Shown piece by piece: positions 14,526 through 20,984 of a stretch of 21,524 nt of DNA. The position numbers and the translations under genes were made by a program. Within the stretch, counting starts at the first letter, position 1, and the number at the start of each line of letters is the position of its first letter. This DNA is from Solobacterium sp. (GTDB lineage: Bacteria > Bacillota_I > Bacilli_A > Erysipelotrichales > Erysipelotrichaceae), in the NCBI GenBank assembly GCA_017543005.1, contig JAFWEA010000240.1:1-21524 (forward strand), in the 5' to 3' direction. Below the pieces are notes generated by a model that saw only the letters and a program-made list of their open reading frames with translations, did no database searches and was not told where the DNA came from.

Positions 14526-15161
14526 ATGAACAATCTGACAGAAATTATCTTCATCATTGACCGCAGCGGTTCGATGCACGGTCTCGAGGCCGATACAATC
14601 GGCGGCTATAACTCTTTTCTGAAAAAGCAGCAGGATGCCGAAGGGGAGGCAATTGTCACCACGGTGCTGTTCAACAATGACATGCAGGTCATCCATGACC
14701 GTCAGGACATCCGCGAAGTCCGGCCGCTGACCGCGGCGGATTACATCCCCGGAGGCAGCACAGCCCTGCTGGACGCCGTCGGTGAGACAATCCGGCAGAT
14801 CTCCAGAAGCCAGTCCCTGTTCCGCAGCACAACCCCAAACCAGACCGTGGTCGTCATCATCACGGACGGCATGGAAAACTCCAGCCGCCGCTTCCGCTGG
14901 TCACAGGTCCACGCAATGATCGAAGAGCAGAAGGAGAAAGGCTGGGACTTCGTGTTCCTGGGAGCCAATATCGATGCCCCGGAGATGGCGGAAAAACTCG
15001 GCGTCGGCCGCGCGTTTGCCAGCAATTATCACGCCGACAGCCTGGGTACATTCAGCAACTACGATACGCTTGAAAAAACCGTCCGCAAGGTCCGCTGCGG
15101 CCTGAAGGTCGAAGAAAAAGACCTTGATAACATCCGCCGGGATTTCCGGCGGCGCCGGTAA
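14526..15161 (+). CDS. VWA (von Willebrand factor A)-domain protein
   Basis: 211 aa consisting of one VWA domain. The metal-ion-dependent adhesion site is complete: DRSGS at 12-16, Thr79 in GGSTALLDAVGE, and Asp114 in IITDGMEN. The C-terminal half keeps the alternating helix-strand pattern (WDFVFLGANIDAPEMAEKLG) and ends in an arginine-rich tail (RRDFRRRR). VWA proteins bind protein partners through a bound Mg ion and often serve as scaffolds in AAA+/MoxR or ring-type complexes, but no MoxR ATPase is nearby. GGAGGG gives a good ribosome site. There is no signal peptide, so it is cytoplasmic. Confidence 0.9.
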   Translation: MNNLTEIIFIIDRSGSMHGLEADTIGGYNSFLKKQQDAEGEAIVTTVLFNNDMQVIHDRQDIREVRPLTAADYIPGGSTALLDAVGETIRQISRSQSLFRSTTPNQTVVVIITDGMENSSRRFRWSQVHAMIEEQKEKGWDFVFLGANIDAPEMAEKLGVGRAFASNYHADSLGTFSNYDTLEKTVRKVRCGLKVEEKDLDNIRRDFRRRR

Positions 15162-15201
15162 GCATTTCAATCTGCTACAATGACATCAGTGAGGAACCGT
15201 T

Positions 15202-15543
15202 ATGAAAGTCATTGATGTCTATGAACAGTATTTTGCGGCCGAGTGCACTTACTCCGGTGTACCCAGGCACGCGGCAGTCATCAAACTGACTGCCACATCC
15301 GATGCGGGTACGATCACCTATGAGGTCGGGGTCAGTTTCTTCCCGCACAATGATCCGGAAGACTTCGGAATTTCCTACGATGCCTATGGCAGCGAGGTGC
15401 TCTTCAGCGACAGGGGCAGGCGCTCGGCCAAACGGGATGAACAATATCTGCAGGAAGTACAGAAAACAGCCGACCGGATTGCCGGACAGCTGAATGGAAC
15501 AATCTTCTGGGACAGGCCTCTGATCGAAGCCCGCCGCGGATAA
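15202..15543 (+). CDS. Hypothetical protein, 113 aa
   Basis: I do not recognise this protein. It starts with a strand-rich N-terminal half (TITYEVGVSFFPHNDPEDFG) and ends in a charged helix (SAKRDEQYLQEVQKTADRIA) followed by GTIFWDRPLIEARRG. No signal peptide or membrane segment. A GAGG site and the spacing to the terminator support a real gene. TACAAT at 15176-15181 may be its -10. It lies between the VWA gene and the convergent WYL regulator, and its role is unknown. Confidence 0.6.
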   Translation: MKVIDVYEQYFAAECTYSGVPRHAAVIKLTATSDAGTITYEVGVSFFPHNDPEDFGISYDAYGSEVLFSDRGRRSAKRDEQYLQEVQKTADRIAGQLNGTIFWDRPLIEARRG

Positions 15544-15563
15544 GCCGGATTATTCCGGCTTTT
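15542..15563. terminator. Shared convergent terminator
   Basis: AAGCCGG (15542-15548) / CCGGCTT (15555-15561) with TTTT. The TAA of the 113-aa gene overlaps the stem, and the stop of the convergent WYL gene lies in its loop, so one 22-base element closes both genes. Confidence 0.8.
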
Positions 15564-16560
15564 CCATATTGTTGAGTTCTTTCTGGTAAGCCTTGCGGGC
15601 CGAGGAGTGGAAGCCGTACATCTGTTCGGTCAGATCCTGCGGGGAAATAATCACCGCATGGCGGCCGAAGCGGGAGAAGTACTGCAGCACCTGGTTTTCC
15701 GAGCAGTTGAAATAGTACAGGTTTCCTTCGATCCGGGTGGTTTCCGGACGGTGGACATAGCGGTACCGGTACTGCCGCATGCCTTCCTCGCTCAGGCGGA
15801 CACAGATTTCCCGCTCGCTCTGAATGAGGAACTGCGGGCCGTACTGTTCCATGCGCTTCAGACAGCTGATGCTTTCGGCAGTCAGATCCCGCCGCCGGTT
15901 GAGCAGGATGACACCGCTGATGCGGCTGAGCCGGATCGTGCCGGGCTGGCCGTCCTGCTGGTACAGGACATAGTTGAACAGTTCTTCCTTGGCCGAAGCC
16001 ACCGACCAGGGCGAAACGGTATGTTCAATCCTGTTCCTGGTCCGGCGGTTGATGAAGTAGATCATGCGGTCTTCGGCAATGGCCTGCCTGATTTTCTCAT
16101 AACTGTCACGGAAGATGATCTTTTCCCGCTCATCCTGCGGCATGGCCGTATAGGCCTCAAACATGTCCCGGAAGTACTGGGACAAAGAGGTGTGGGCCAG
16201 CAGGCTGCTCTGGATATAGGCGATGATGTCAGAAGTCTTCTTCGTCGGCTTCAGTGACAATGTCACATCATATTTCCCGTCCGGATCATCCCGGCTGTAT
16301 TTGGTCATATGCATGATTTCATCCGCCACTTCCCCGGCGGCCAGTTCCTTCAGCCCGGCTTCCCGCAGCTTCTTTTTCAGGGCATCATAGCGGGCATTGC
16401 CGGCTTCCTGATAAGCCTCAAAGTAATTGGCCAGAAGGGTATTGAGAAAGTCATTCTTGTTCAGCACCATGCCTGATTTGAAGAATTCAAACAGTTCCAT
16501 GTCCTTGTACAGGATATCCCTGGTCCGGCGGCCGATATAGATCTTGATCTTTTCTTCCAT
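15550..16560 (-). CDS. RHH-WYL transcriptional regulator divergent from the rtcB locus
   Basis: 336 aa. The N-terminus (residues ~1-45, KIKIYIGRRTRDILYKDMEL and on) is short and basic and resembles a ribbon-helix-helix DNA-binding segment. Residues ~165-245 match a WYL sensor domain: an initial basic strand (IYFINRRTRNRIEHTVSPW), then ELFNYVLYQQDGQPGTIRLS. The C-terminus (HAVIISPQDLTEQMYGF) matches the following WYL C-terminal extension. WYL regulators sense nucleic acids or related ligands and often control defence and DNA or RNA damage genes. It is divergent from the structured RNA and rtcB, with a palindrome and two repeats in between, so it likely controls them and itself. AGAGGA precedes the start by 7 bases. 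Confidence 0.78.
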   Translation of the reverse strand: MEEKIKIYIGRRTRDILYKDMELFEFFKSGMVLNKNDFLNTLLANYFEAYQEAGNARYDALKKKLREAGLKELAAGEVADEIMHMTKYSRDDPDGKYDVTLSLKPTKKTSDIIAYIQSSLLAHTSLSQYFRDMFEAYTAMPQDEREKIIFRDSYEKIRQAIAEDRMIYFINRRTRNRIEHTVSPWSVASAKEELFNYVLYQQDGQPGTIRLSRISGVILLNRRRDLTAESISCLKRMEQYGPQFLIQSEREICVRLSEEGMRQYRYRYVHRPETTRIEGNLYYFNCSENQVLQYFSRFGRHAVIISPQDLTEQMYGFHSSARKAYQKELNNMEKPE

Positions 16561-16596
16561 GATTTTGTCCTCTTACAGTATCAATGTACCATAAAA

Positions 16597-16659
16597 AGGG
16601 GTCATATAATATGACAGATACTAAATAATACGTGGAATAATAGCGAAATACAGGGGTCA
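16597..16659. promoter_or_regulatory. Palindrome and AGGGGTCA repeats upstream of the RHH-WYL gene
   Basis: GTCATATAATATGAC (16601-16615) is a perfect palindrome around a central A and contains TATAAT/ATATTA-like promoter sequence. AGGGGTCA is repeated at 16597-16604 and 16652-16659, 55 bp apart. These fit binding sites of the adjacent regulator. The stretch 16561-16680 is otherwise AT-rich and empty. Confidence 0.5.
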
Positions 16660-16681
16660 AAATTTAATTTTTATCTGAGAA

Positions 16682-16710
16682 TTTTGCATGATGCCAAAAG
16701 TCCGTATACT
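16682..16710 (+). promoter_or_regulatory. Candidate promoter of the structured RNA/rtcB transcript
   Basis: TATACT (16705-16710) with TTTTGC (16682-16687) 17 bp upstream. A start near 16717 would place the first hairpins and the large RNA domain at the 5' end of the transcript. The -35 is weak. Confidence 0.45.
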
Positions 16711-16716
16711 GTAATT

Positions 16717-17381
16717 GTCACCGGCGGACGACAAACGCCGGACAGCAACTGCCGGGGCAGACACGTGACTTGCTCTGCCCCGGCCATAAAGGAAGTTCTG
16801 TTCTTTGAAATATGAATATACGGAACTCAGTGCAGAGGCTCCTGTGAGAGCCGCTGAGGATTCCCGGACAGCAGGTTCACCGGTGCGAGGATACCCGCAG
16901 CGGTGCAGCCGGACCGGCACAGCGATGTGCCGCAGGAGACGGACTACCCGTCAACGCTAAGGGAACGCACTGTCGGTTCTGACTGTCAAGGCACTGTAAG
17001 GAGGGCAGAAACAATAGACGCCTCGTGTGAGGAACAAGCCCTGTGCGGAAACCGCATAAAAGGTATCGGCCGGTAACCGGTACAAACCAGGGTATTACCA
17101 TAATTCTGCAGCCCATGAAGCGGAGAAATCCGTGTATAACCTCCGGGTGCAGTCCGCCGGTCAAGGGCATAGGAAGATGATTTCAAGCGATCTGAAAACT
17201 ATCCCTAGCACGGCTGGCGGTGCGGGTATCAGTCCCGCATGAGCTTTGGATGGCAACATCGGGCAGATGTACTGCCGGGTCGCTCCCGGCAGGAGGGCAT
17301 CTGTCACTCATTGGCTGAATGACAGGTAAGGACAGGCGGCAGCCGGAAACGGTCCGTATATTCATATTTGAGAGAACAGAA
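16717..17381 (+). ncRNA. Large structured RNA upstream of rtcB, with a 28-position closing helix
   Basis: No plausible gene fills 16561-17405. Two leading hairpins: CCGGCG/CGCCGG (16721-16741) and an 11-bp GCCGGGGCAGA stem (16751-16761 / 16774-16784). The main domain is closed by P1. TTCTGTTCT (16796-16804) pairs with 17373-17381, then an A-U and a G-U pair and one G-G mismatch, then AAATATGAATATACGG (16808-16823) pairs with 17354-17369 perfectly. Inner helices: 16826-16830/16854-16858 with 16837-16841/16848-16852; 16915-16920/16927-16932; 16938-16942/16948-16952; 17021-17032; 17039-17043/17088-17092 around 17044-17056; 17106-17114/17145-17152; 17164-17172/17199-17206; 17221-17226/17234-17239; 17249-17260; 17264-17303. 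GNRA loops: GAAA at 17125, GCAA at 17253, GAAA at 17346. Size and form recall the large bacterial RNAs ROOL, GOLLD and OLE; membership in a known family was not tested. No terminator precedes rtcB, so it may be a leader or a processed RNA. Confidence 0.75.
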
Positions 17382-17405
17382 AAGTGTCGGAAAGGAGGTG
17401 CACCG

Positions 17406-18614
17406 ATGTTTGAGATCAGAGGAAATTACAATACAGCGATCTGCTATGCCGAAATCGCCGATGAAACAGCGGTGGCCCAGATCAGCTGCATGCTGGATCA
17501 TTCTTTTACTGTGGGCAGCCGGGTCCGCATCATGCCTGACGTTCATGCCGGCAAGGGCTGCACCATCGGCACAACGATGACCGTCACCGACAAGGCTGTT
17601 CCGAACATCGTCGGAGTCGATATCGGCTGCGGCATGTATACACTGTCGCTTGGCCGGAACAAGATTGATCTGGAAGCCATCGACCGGGCAGCCCATGCGA
17701 TTCCTTCCGGCCGCAATGTCTGGCCTGAATTACAGGAAGCATTCCCGCTGGAAAGCTTGCGCTGTTTCAATGACCTGAAGGAATTCAGCTGGCTGCGCCG
17801 GAGTCTTGGCACCCTGGGCGGCGGGAATCACTTCATTGAAATCGATGTGGCCGAAGACGGTACCCATTATCTGGTGATCCATTCCGGCAGCCGCAACCTG
17901 GGCAAGCAGGTGGCTGAGATCTATCAGCGCATGGCCATCGACCAGCACCGCGGCCGGGCCGAATACCTGCAGCACCGGCAGGATACGATCCGCTCGCTCA
18001 AGGCTTCCGGCAGTGAAAAGATGATCCAGAAGACCCTGCAGGAAATCGATGCAGAGTGGAACAAGAAGAAGGCGGATATGCCGGAGGATCTCTGCTGGGT
18101 CAGCGGTCAGGCATTCGAGGACTATCTGCACGATATCGAGATCTGTCAGGCTTTTGCCCGCCGCAGCCGGGAATACATGGCGGAATATATCGTCCGGTTC
18201 TGCGGCTTGGAGGCCGGCGAAGGGTTCCATACGATTCACAATTATATTGATACGGAAGAGATGATTCTGCGCAAGGGGGCCATTTCCGCGCACCGGGGCG
18301 AGAAGATCCTGATCCCGCTCAATATGCGCGACGGCTGCATTCTCGCCATTGGCAAGGGCAATCCGGAATGGAACGAATCGGCCCCGCACGGGGCCGGGCG
18401 GCTCATGTCCCGGGCGGCTGCGATGAATACGCTGGACATGGGTGCCTATCGGGAGGCCATGAACGGTATCTATACCACCTCGGTGAACCGGGAAACCCTG
18501 GATGAAGCCCCGATGGCCTACAAGCCGAAAGAAGCAATCATCAATGCCATTGCCCCGACTGCCGAGATCCTGGAGATTCTCAAGCCGGTCTATAACTTCA
18601 AGGCATCCGAATAA
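17406..18614 (+). CDS. rtcB: RtcB RNA ligase (tRNA-splicing ligase family)
   Basis: 402 aa, normal length. RtcB joins RNA 2',3'-cyclic-phosphate or 3'-phosphate ends to 5'-hydroxyl ends using GTP and manganese. All key residues are visible: Asp45 and His47 (MPDVHAGKGC), Cys75 (GVDIGCGM), His142 (GGGNHFIEI), His159 (LVIHSGSRNLG), His278-Asn279 (TIHNY), and the guanylylated His328 in SAPHGAGRLMSR. A longer in-frame start at 17319 exists, but AAAGGAGGTG immediately before 17406 decides the start. The ribosome site begins about 10 bases after the closing helix of the large RNA. The divergent RHH-WYL regulator probably controls it. No RtcA cyclase or archease gene is in the window. It ends facing the convergent mazG-like gene. 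Confidence 0.96.
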   Translation: MFEIRGNYNTAICYAEIADETAVAQISCMLDHSFTVGSRVRIMPDVHAGKGCTIGTTMTVTDKAVPNIVGVDIGCGMYTLSLGRNKIDLEAIDRAAHAIPSGRNVWPELQEAFPLESLRCFNDLKEFSWLRRSLGTLGGGNHFIEIDVAEDGTHYLVIHSGSRNLGKQVAEIYQRMAIDQHRGRAEYLQHRQDTIRSLKASGSEKMIQKTLQEIDAEWNKKKADMPEDLCWVSGQAFEDYLHDIEICQAFARRSREYMAEYIVRFCGLEAGEGFHTIHNYIDTEEMILRKGAISAHRGEKILIPLNMRDGCILAIGKGNPEWNESAPHGAGRLMSRAAAMNTLDMGAYREAMNGIYTTSVNRETLDEAPMAYKPKEAIINAIAPTAEILEILKPVYNFKASE

Positions 18615-18637
18615 AAAAGACGCATATTCTGCGTCTT
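18613..18637 (-). terminator. Terminator between convergent rtcB and the MazG-like gene
   Basis: AAGACGCA (18617-18624) / TGCGTCTT (18630-18637), loop TATTC. The A-run before it (18613-18618) is a T-run for the minus strand, so it terminates the MazG/WYL transcript. On the plus strand no T-run follows. The MazG-like stop overlaps the stem. Confidence 0.75.
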
Positions 18638-18953
18638 AGAGCTGATCATACTTTGCCGCGGAACCACGGGCTTTCTCAACCGGGTACTTCGCGGCATTTT
18701 TCTTCATCTTGGCCTGGATGATCTCATCCATGTCCAGATCCAGCTTGTCGGCCAGATCCACACAGTAGGTCAGTACATCGGCCAGTTCTTCCCTGACATG
18801 TTCCAGGTCATATTCATCACTCCACTGGAAACATTCCAGCAGTTCGGCGGCTTCAATGACGATGGATTTGGCCAGGTTGGCCGGGGAGTGGAACTGATCC
18901 CAGTCCCGCTCTTCCGTAAACTTTCTGATGATATCGAGCGTTTCCTGTTTCAT
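18636..18953 (-). CDS. MazG-like nucleotide pyrophosphohydrolase
   Basis: 105 aa, single-domain all-helical NTP pyrophosphatase of the MazG/RS21-C6 group. The metal-binding pattern E-x-x-E ... E-x-x-D is present as Glu34/Glu37 and Glu56/Asp59 (EAAELLECFQW and REELADVLTYC), followed by KYPVEKARG. These enzymes hydrolyse (d)NTPs, often non-canonical ones, to monophosphates and PPi. It lies 7 bases after the WYL regulator gene and is translated from a GAGG site overlapping that gene's end, so the two form one operon. It likely serves nucleotide pool cleaning under the WYL regulator. Confidence 0.9.
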   Translation of the reverse strand: MKQETLDIIRKFTEERDWDQFHSPANLAKSIVIEAAELLECFQWSDEYDLEHVREELADVLTYCVDLADKLDLDMDEIIQAKMKKNAAKYPVEKARGSAAKYDQL

Positions 18954-18960
18954 ATCTGCC

Positions 18961-19935
18961 TCATTTCTGTGTATAGCGTTTCATTGTGTTCTGCAGGCTG
19001 CGGATGAATTCCTGCCGGAGGCTTTCCGGTTCCAGGATCTCCATGGAGTCCATATACTGCTGGGCCAGGAACAGTGCGCCCTGGGTGCTGGTGTTCACCC
19101 GGACGGTGAACTGCTCGTCGCTGCGGGTAACGATCATGACTTCCGGCCCGAAGAGATCGATCATGTGATCCATGATGCGCGCCTGGCACAGGAACGTGAC
19201 CCACTGCATTTCCCCGGCATACATGAACAGCTTGTTGCGGGCATATTCATAGGCATCGAGTTCCTTGCTTAACGGCCGCACATGCCCGTTCAGGACCTTG
19301 ACATCCTGCATGCGATCCAGCCGGTAGTGGGCAAAACCGGGATGCGAGTCGCTGGTGACGATCATATAGGCCCGGCTGTCGGCGTAGACGATATAGCGCG
19401 GTTCGACTTCGTAGGGCAGCTGCCGTCGCGGTTCGAGCTGCTTGCGGGTGTTGTAGCGCAGATAGGTGAAGGAGATCGGGTGATTGTCCCGGATGGCTTC
19501 GGAGACCCGCGCAATGTTCTGCAGCAGCTGGGTATTGTTTGTCTTCTGCCGGTTGGGCAGGTAGACCGAATCCTTGAATTCTTTGGCCTGCTGGCTGCTC
19601 AGGGTATCGAGCAGCTTGCGGATGATGCTGTCACTCTGCTCAGCCGAGATGAAATGGGACGCATGCACGGCGTTGCACAGCAGCAGGACCTCCGCTTTGT
19701 CAAACTGGCGTTCCTTCAGGTAATAGCCCTTGCCGTTTTCCTCATACCGGCTGATCACATAGCCGTCCTGTTCGAGCATTTCAATGTTCGAATACAGGGT
19801 CCGCCGCTCGATCCGGATGCCGTAGAACTGATCCAGCATATCGATGATCTGCCGGGCGGTCAGGATATGGTCTTCATCACTGTATTTCTTGAGAATGCGC
19901 AGCAGGGCAAAGGCGCTGGTCTTTTTTTCTGCCAT
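18961..19935 (-). CDS. HTH-WYL transcriptional regulator
   Basis: 324 aa. The N-terminal ~1-70 is a winged helix of the HTH_11 kind (LTARQIIDMLDQFYGIRIER, then RTLYSNIEMLEQDGYVIS). Residues ~145-235 form the WYL domain (ISFTYLRYNTRKQLEPRR, then PRYIVYADSRAYMIVTSD and HYRLDRMQDVKVL). The C-terminus is the WCX extension (MVTRSDEQFTVRVNTSTQ is close in style). The start used is 19935, with GGAGGTGG in front; the longer frame to 20046 lacks a ribosome site. It is cotranscribed with the MazG-like gene. WYL proteins sense DNA- or RNA-related ligands, and this is the second WYL regulator flanking rtcB. Confidence 0.92.
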   Translation of the reverse strand: MAEKKTSAFALLRILKKYSDEDHILTARQIIDMLDQFYGIRIERRTLYSNIEMLEQDGYVISRYEENGKGYYLKERQFDKAEVLLLCNAVHASHFISAEQSDSIIRKLLDTLSSQQAKEFKDSVYLPNRQKTNNTQLLQNIARVSEAIRDNHPISFTYLRYNTRKQLEPRRQLPYEVEPRYIVYADSRAYMIVTSDSHPGFAHYRLDRMQDVKVLNGHVRPLSKELDAYEYARNKLFMYAGEMQWVTFLCQARIMDHMIDLFGPEVMIVTRSDEQFTVRVNTSTQGALFLAQQYMDSMEILEPESLRQEFIRSLQNTMKRYTQK

Positions 19936-20023
19936 GTCACCACCTCCGGCTTCAGTATAGCATGGCTGGCAGTTTTTCTGTACCGGGCTGACGGTAGGAT
20001 ATGGCTGTCGGGAGGACAACAGT

Positions 20024-20329
20024 ATGAAGGAAACATATATCACCATCGTCGGTGTACAGGAGTATCAGGGCAGTGAGATTTTCCGGCCGAAACAGCAGCT
20101 CAAGCTCGTCAAGGACCGCACGAACAGCTACGATGACGAAGCAATCGCCGTCTTTTCGGACATGGATGTCAAGTACGGCTATGTGGCCAACTCGGTGCGC
20201 ACGGTGGCCCGGGGCACGCATTCGGCCGGCTATATCTATGAAACCTTTGCGGAAGAAACCGGCTGTGAAGTCTGCTTCATCGTCGGTGACCGGGTGATTG
20301 CCAGACTGACCGAACCGTCCGTACAGTGA
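20024..20329 (+). CDS. HIRAN-domain protein
   Basis: 101 aa, one HIRAN domain covering the whole protein. Typical elements are ITIVGVQEYQGSEIFRPKQ, the basic KLVKDRTNSYDDEAIAVF stretch, KYGYVANSVRTVARGTHSA and CFIVGDRVIARL. HIRAN domains bind 3' ends or damaged/single-stranded DNA and accompany repair and remodelling enzymes. Divergent from the WYL-mazG operon, 88 bases away. A GGGAGG site 8 bases upstream supports the start. Free-standing bacterial HIRAN proteins are common; the partner is unknown. Confidence 0.92.
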   Translation: MKETYITIVGVQEYQGSEIFRPKQQLKLVKDRTNSYDDEAIAVFSDMDVKYGYVANSVRTVARGTHSAGYIYETFAEETGCEVCFIVGDRVIARLTEPSVQ

Positions 20330-20394
20330 GTAATGCTTTCTTCTGCCTGCCGCATCGATTAAAATAATTGAAAGAGCAGAAGGGAAGAAAGAAC

Positions 20395-20946
20395 ATGAAA
20401 AAGACAGTATGGGCAGTGCTGGCCGCCCTGGTGCTGGCCGGCTGCGGCAGCAGCGCCGCCAGGTGGCCGGGGGAAGCCGCCGTGCGCAAAGGCATGGAGG
20501 ATATCGGCTTCTTTGACATCCCGGAAAGCTGGACCGATATCAGTGAGACGGATGATCCTGCCGCCATTACGCTGCGGTATGTGGACAATGAGCAGGATTC
20601 CGGGTATTGCTTTATGACCTACAGCTATACGGCAGAAGAACTGTCCGGATACGATCCGGTGGTCAGTGAACCGGAAACCTGGGTCGAATGGGAAGTGGAA
20701 TCGATCACGGAGAACTACGGCGATACCCTGGCAGACACCACATATGGCACGGCCAAGGTAGCTGGGTATGACGCTCAGCGGGTGGACATGTCATTCACGG
20801 ATGATTCCAGATATACCGATGTGATCTTCAAGGATGATGCAGGCACAATACATCTGCTGTGCTTCGAGACATTTACCAAGGAAACGTCGGAAAACCTGGA
20901 TGTCTTCGTGGATTATATTCTGAAAAGTTACGATACCGAGAAATAA
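20395..20946 (+). CDS. Lipoprotein of unknown function
   Basis: 183 aa. A lipoprotein signal peptide of 16 residues (MKKTVWAVLAALVLAGC) with lipobox LAG-Cys17; after cleavage the Cys would be lipidated and the ~167-residue rest held outside the membrane. The mature part is acidic, with alternating strands (DDPAAITLRYVDNEQDSGYC and KVAGYDAQRVDMSF) that suggest a PsbP/DUF-like beta-rich fold; I do not recognise a family. The start at 20395, not the in-frame codon at 20368, fits the signal peptide and GGGAAG ribosome site. Confidence 0.85.
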   Translation: MKKTVWAVLAALVLAGCGSSAARWPGEAAVRKGMEDIGFFDIPESWTDISETDDPAAITLRYVDNEQDSGYCFMTYSYTAEELSGYDPVVSEPETWVEWEVESITENYGDTLADTTYGTAKVAGYDAQRVDMSFTDDSRYTDVIFKDDAGTIHLLCFETFTKETSENLDVFVDYILKSYDTEK

Positions 20947-20950
20947 CCGA

Positions 20951-20973
20951 AACAGGGCAGTGTCCCTGTTTTT
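20951..20973 (+). terminator. Terminator of the lipoprotein gene
   Basis: AACAGGG (20951-20957) / CCCTGTT (20964-20970) with loop CAGTGT and a T-run to 20973. It lies 12 bases before the polymerase gene, which then has its ribosome site right after the T-run. Confidence 0.85.
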
Positions 20974-20984
20974 GGAAGGAGTAC

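Noticed and set aside
15134..15152. CCGCCGG/CCGGCGG hairpin near the end of the VWA gene
   Set aside because: It lies inside the coding frame (Arg-rich tail) and no T-run follows, so it is not called a terminator.
16657..17365. Small minus-strand open frames inside the RNA region (for example at 16877-17170)
   Set aside because: They lack ribosome sites, have low-complexity composition and fall on the helices of the structured RNA.
16796..17381. Group I or group II self-splicing intron
   Set aside because: I could not find the group I P7/R-S core motifs, nor a group II domain V or GUGYG start; no interrupted gene is present around it.
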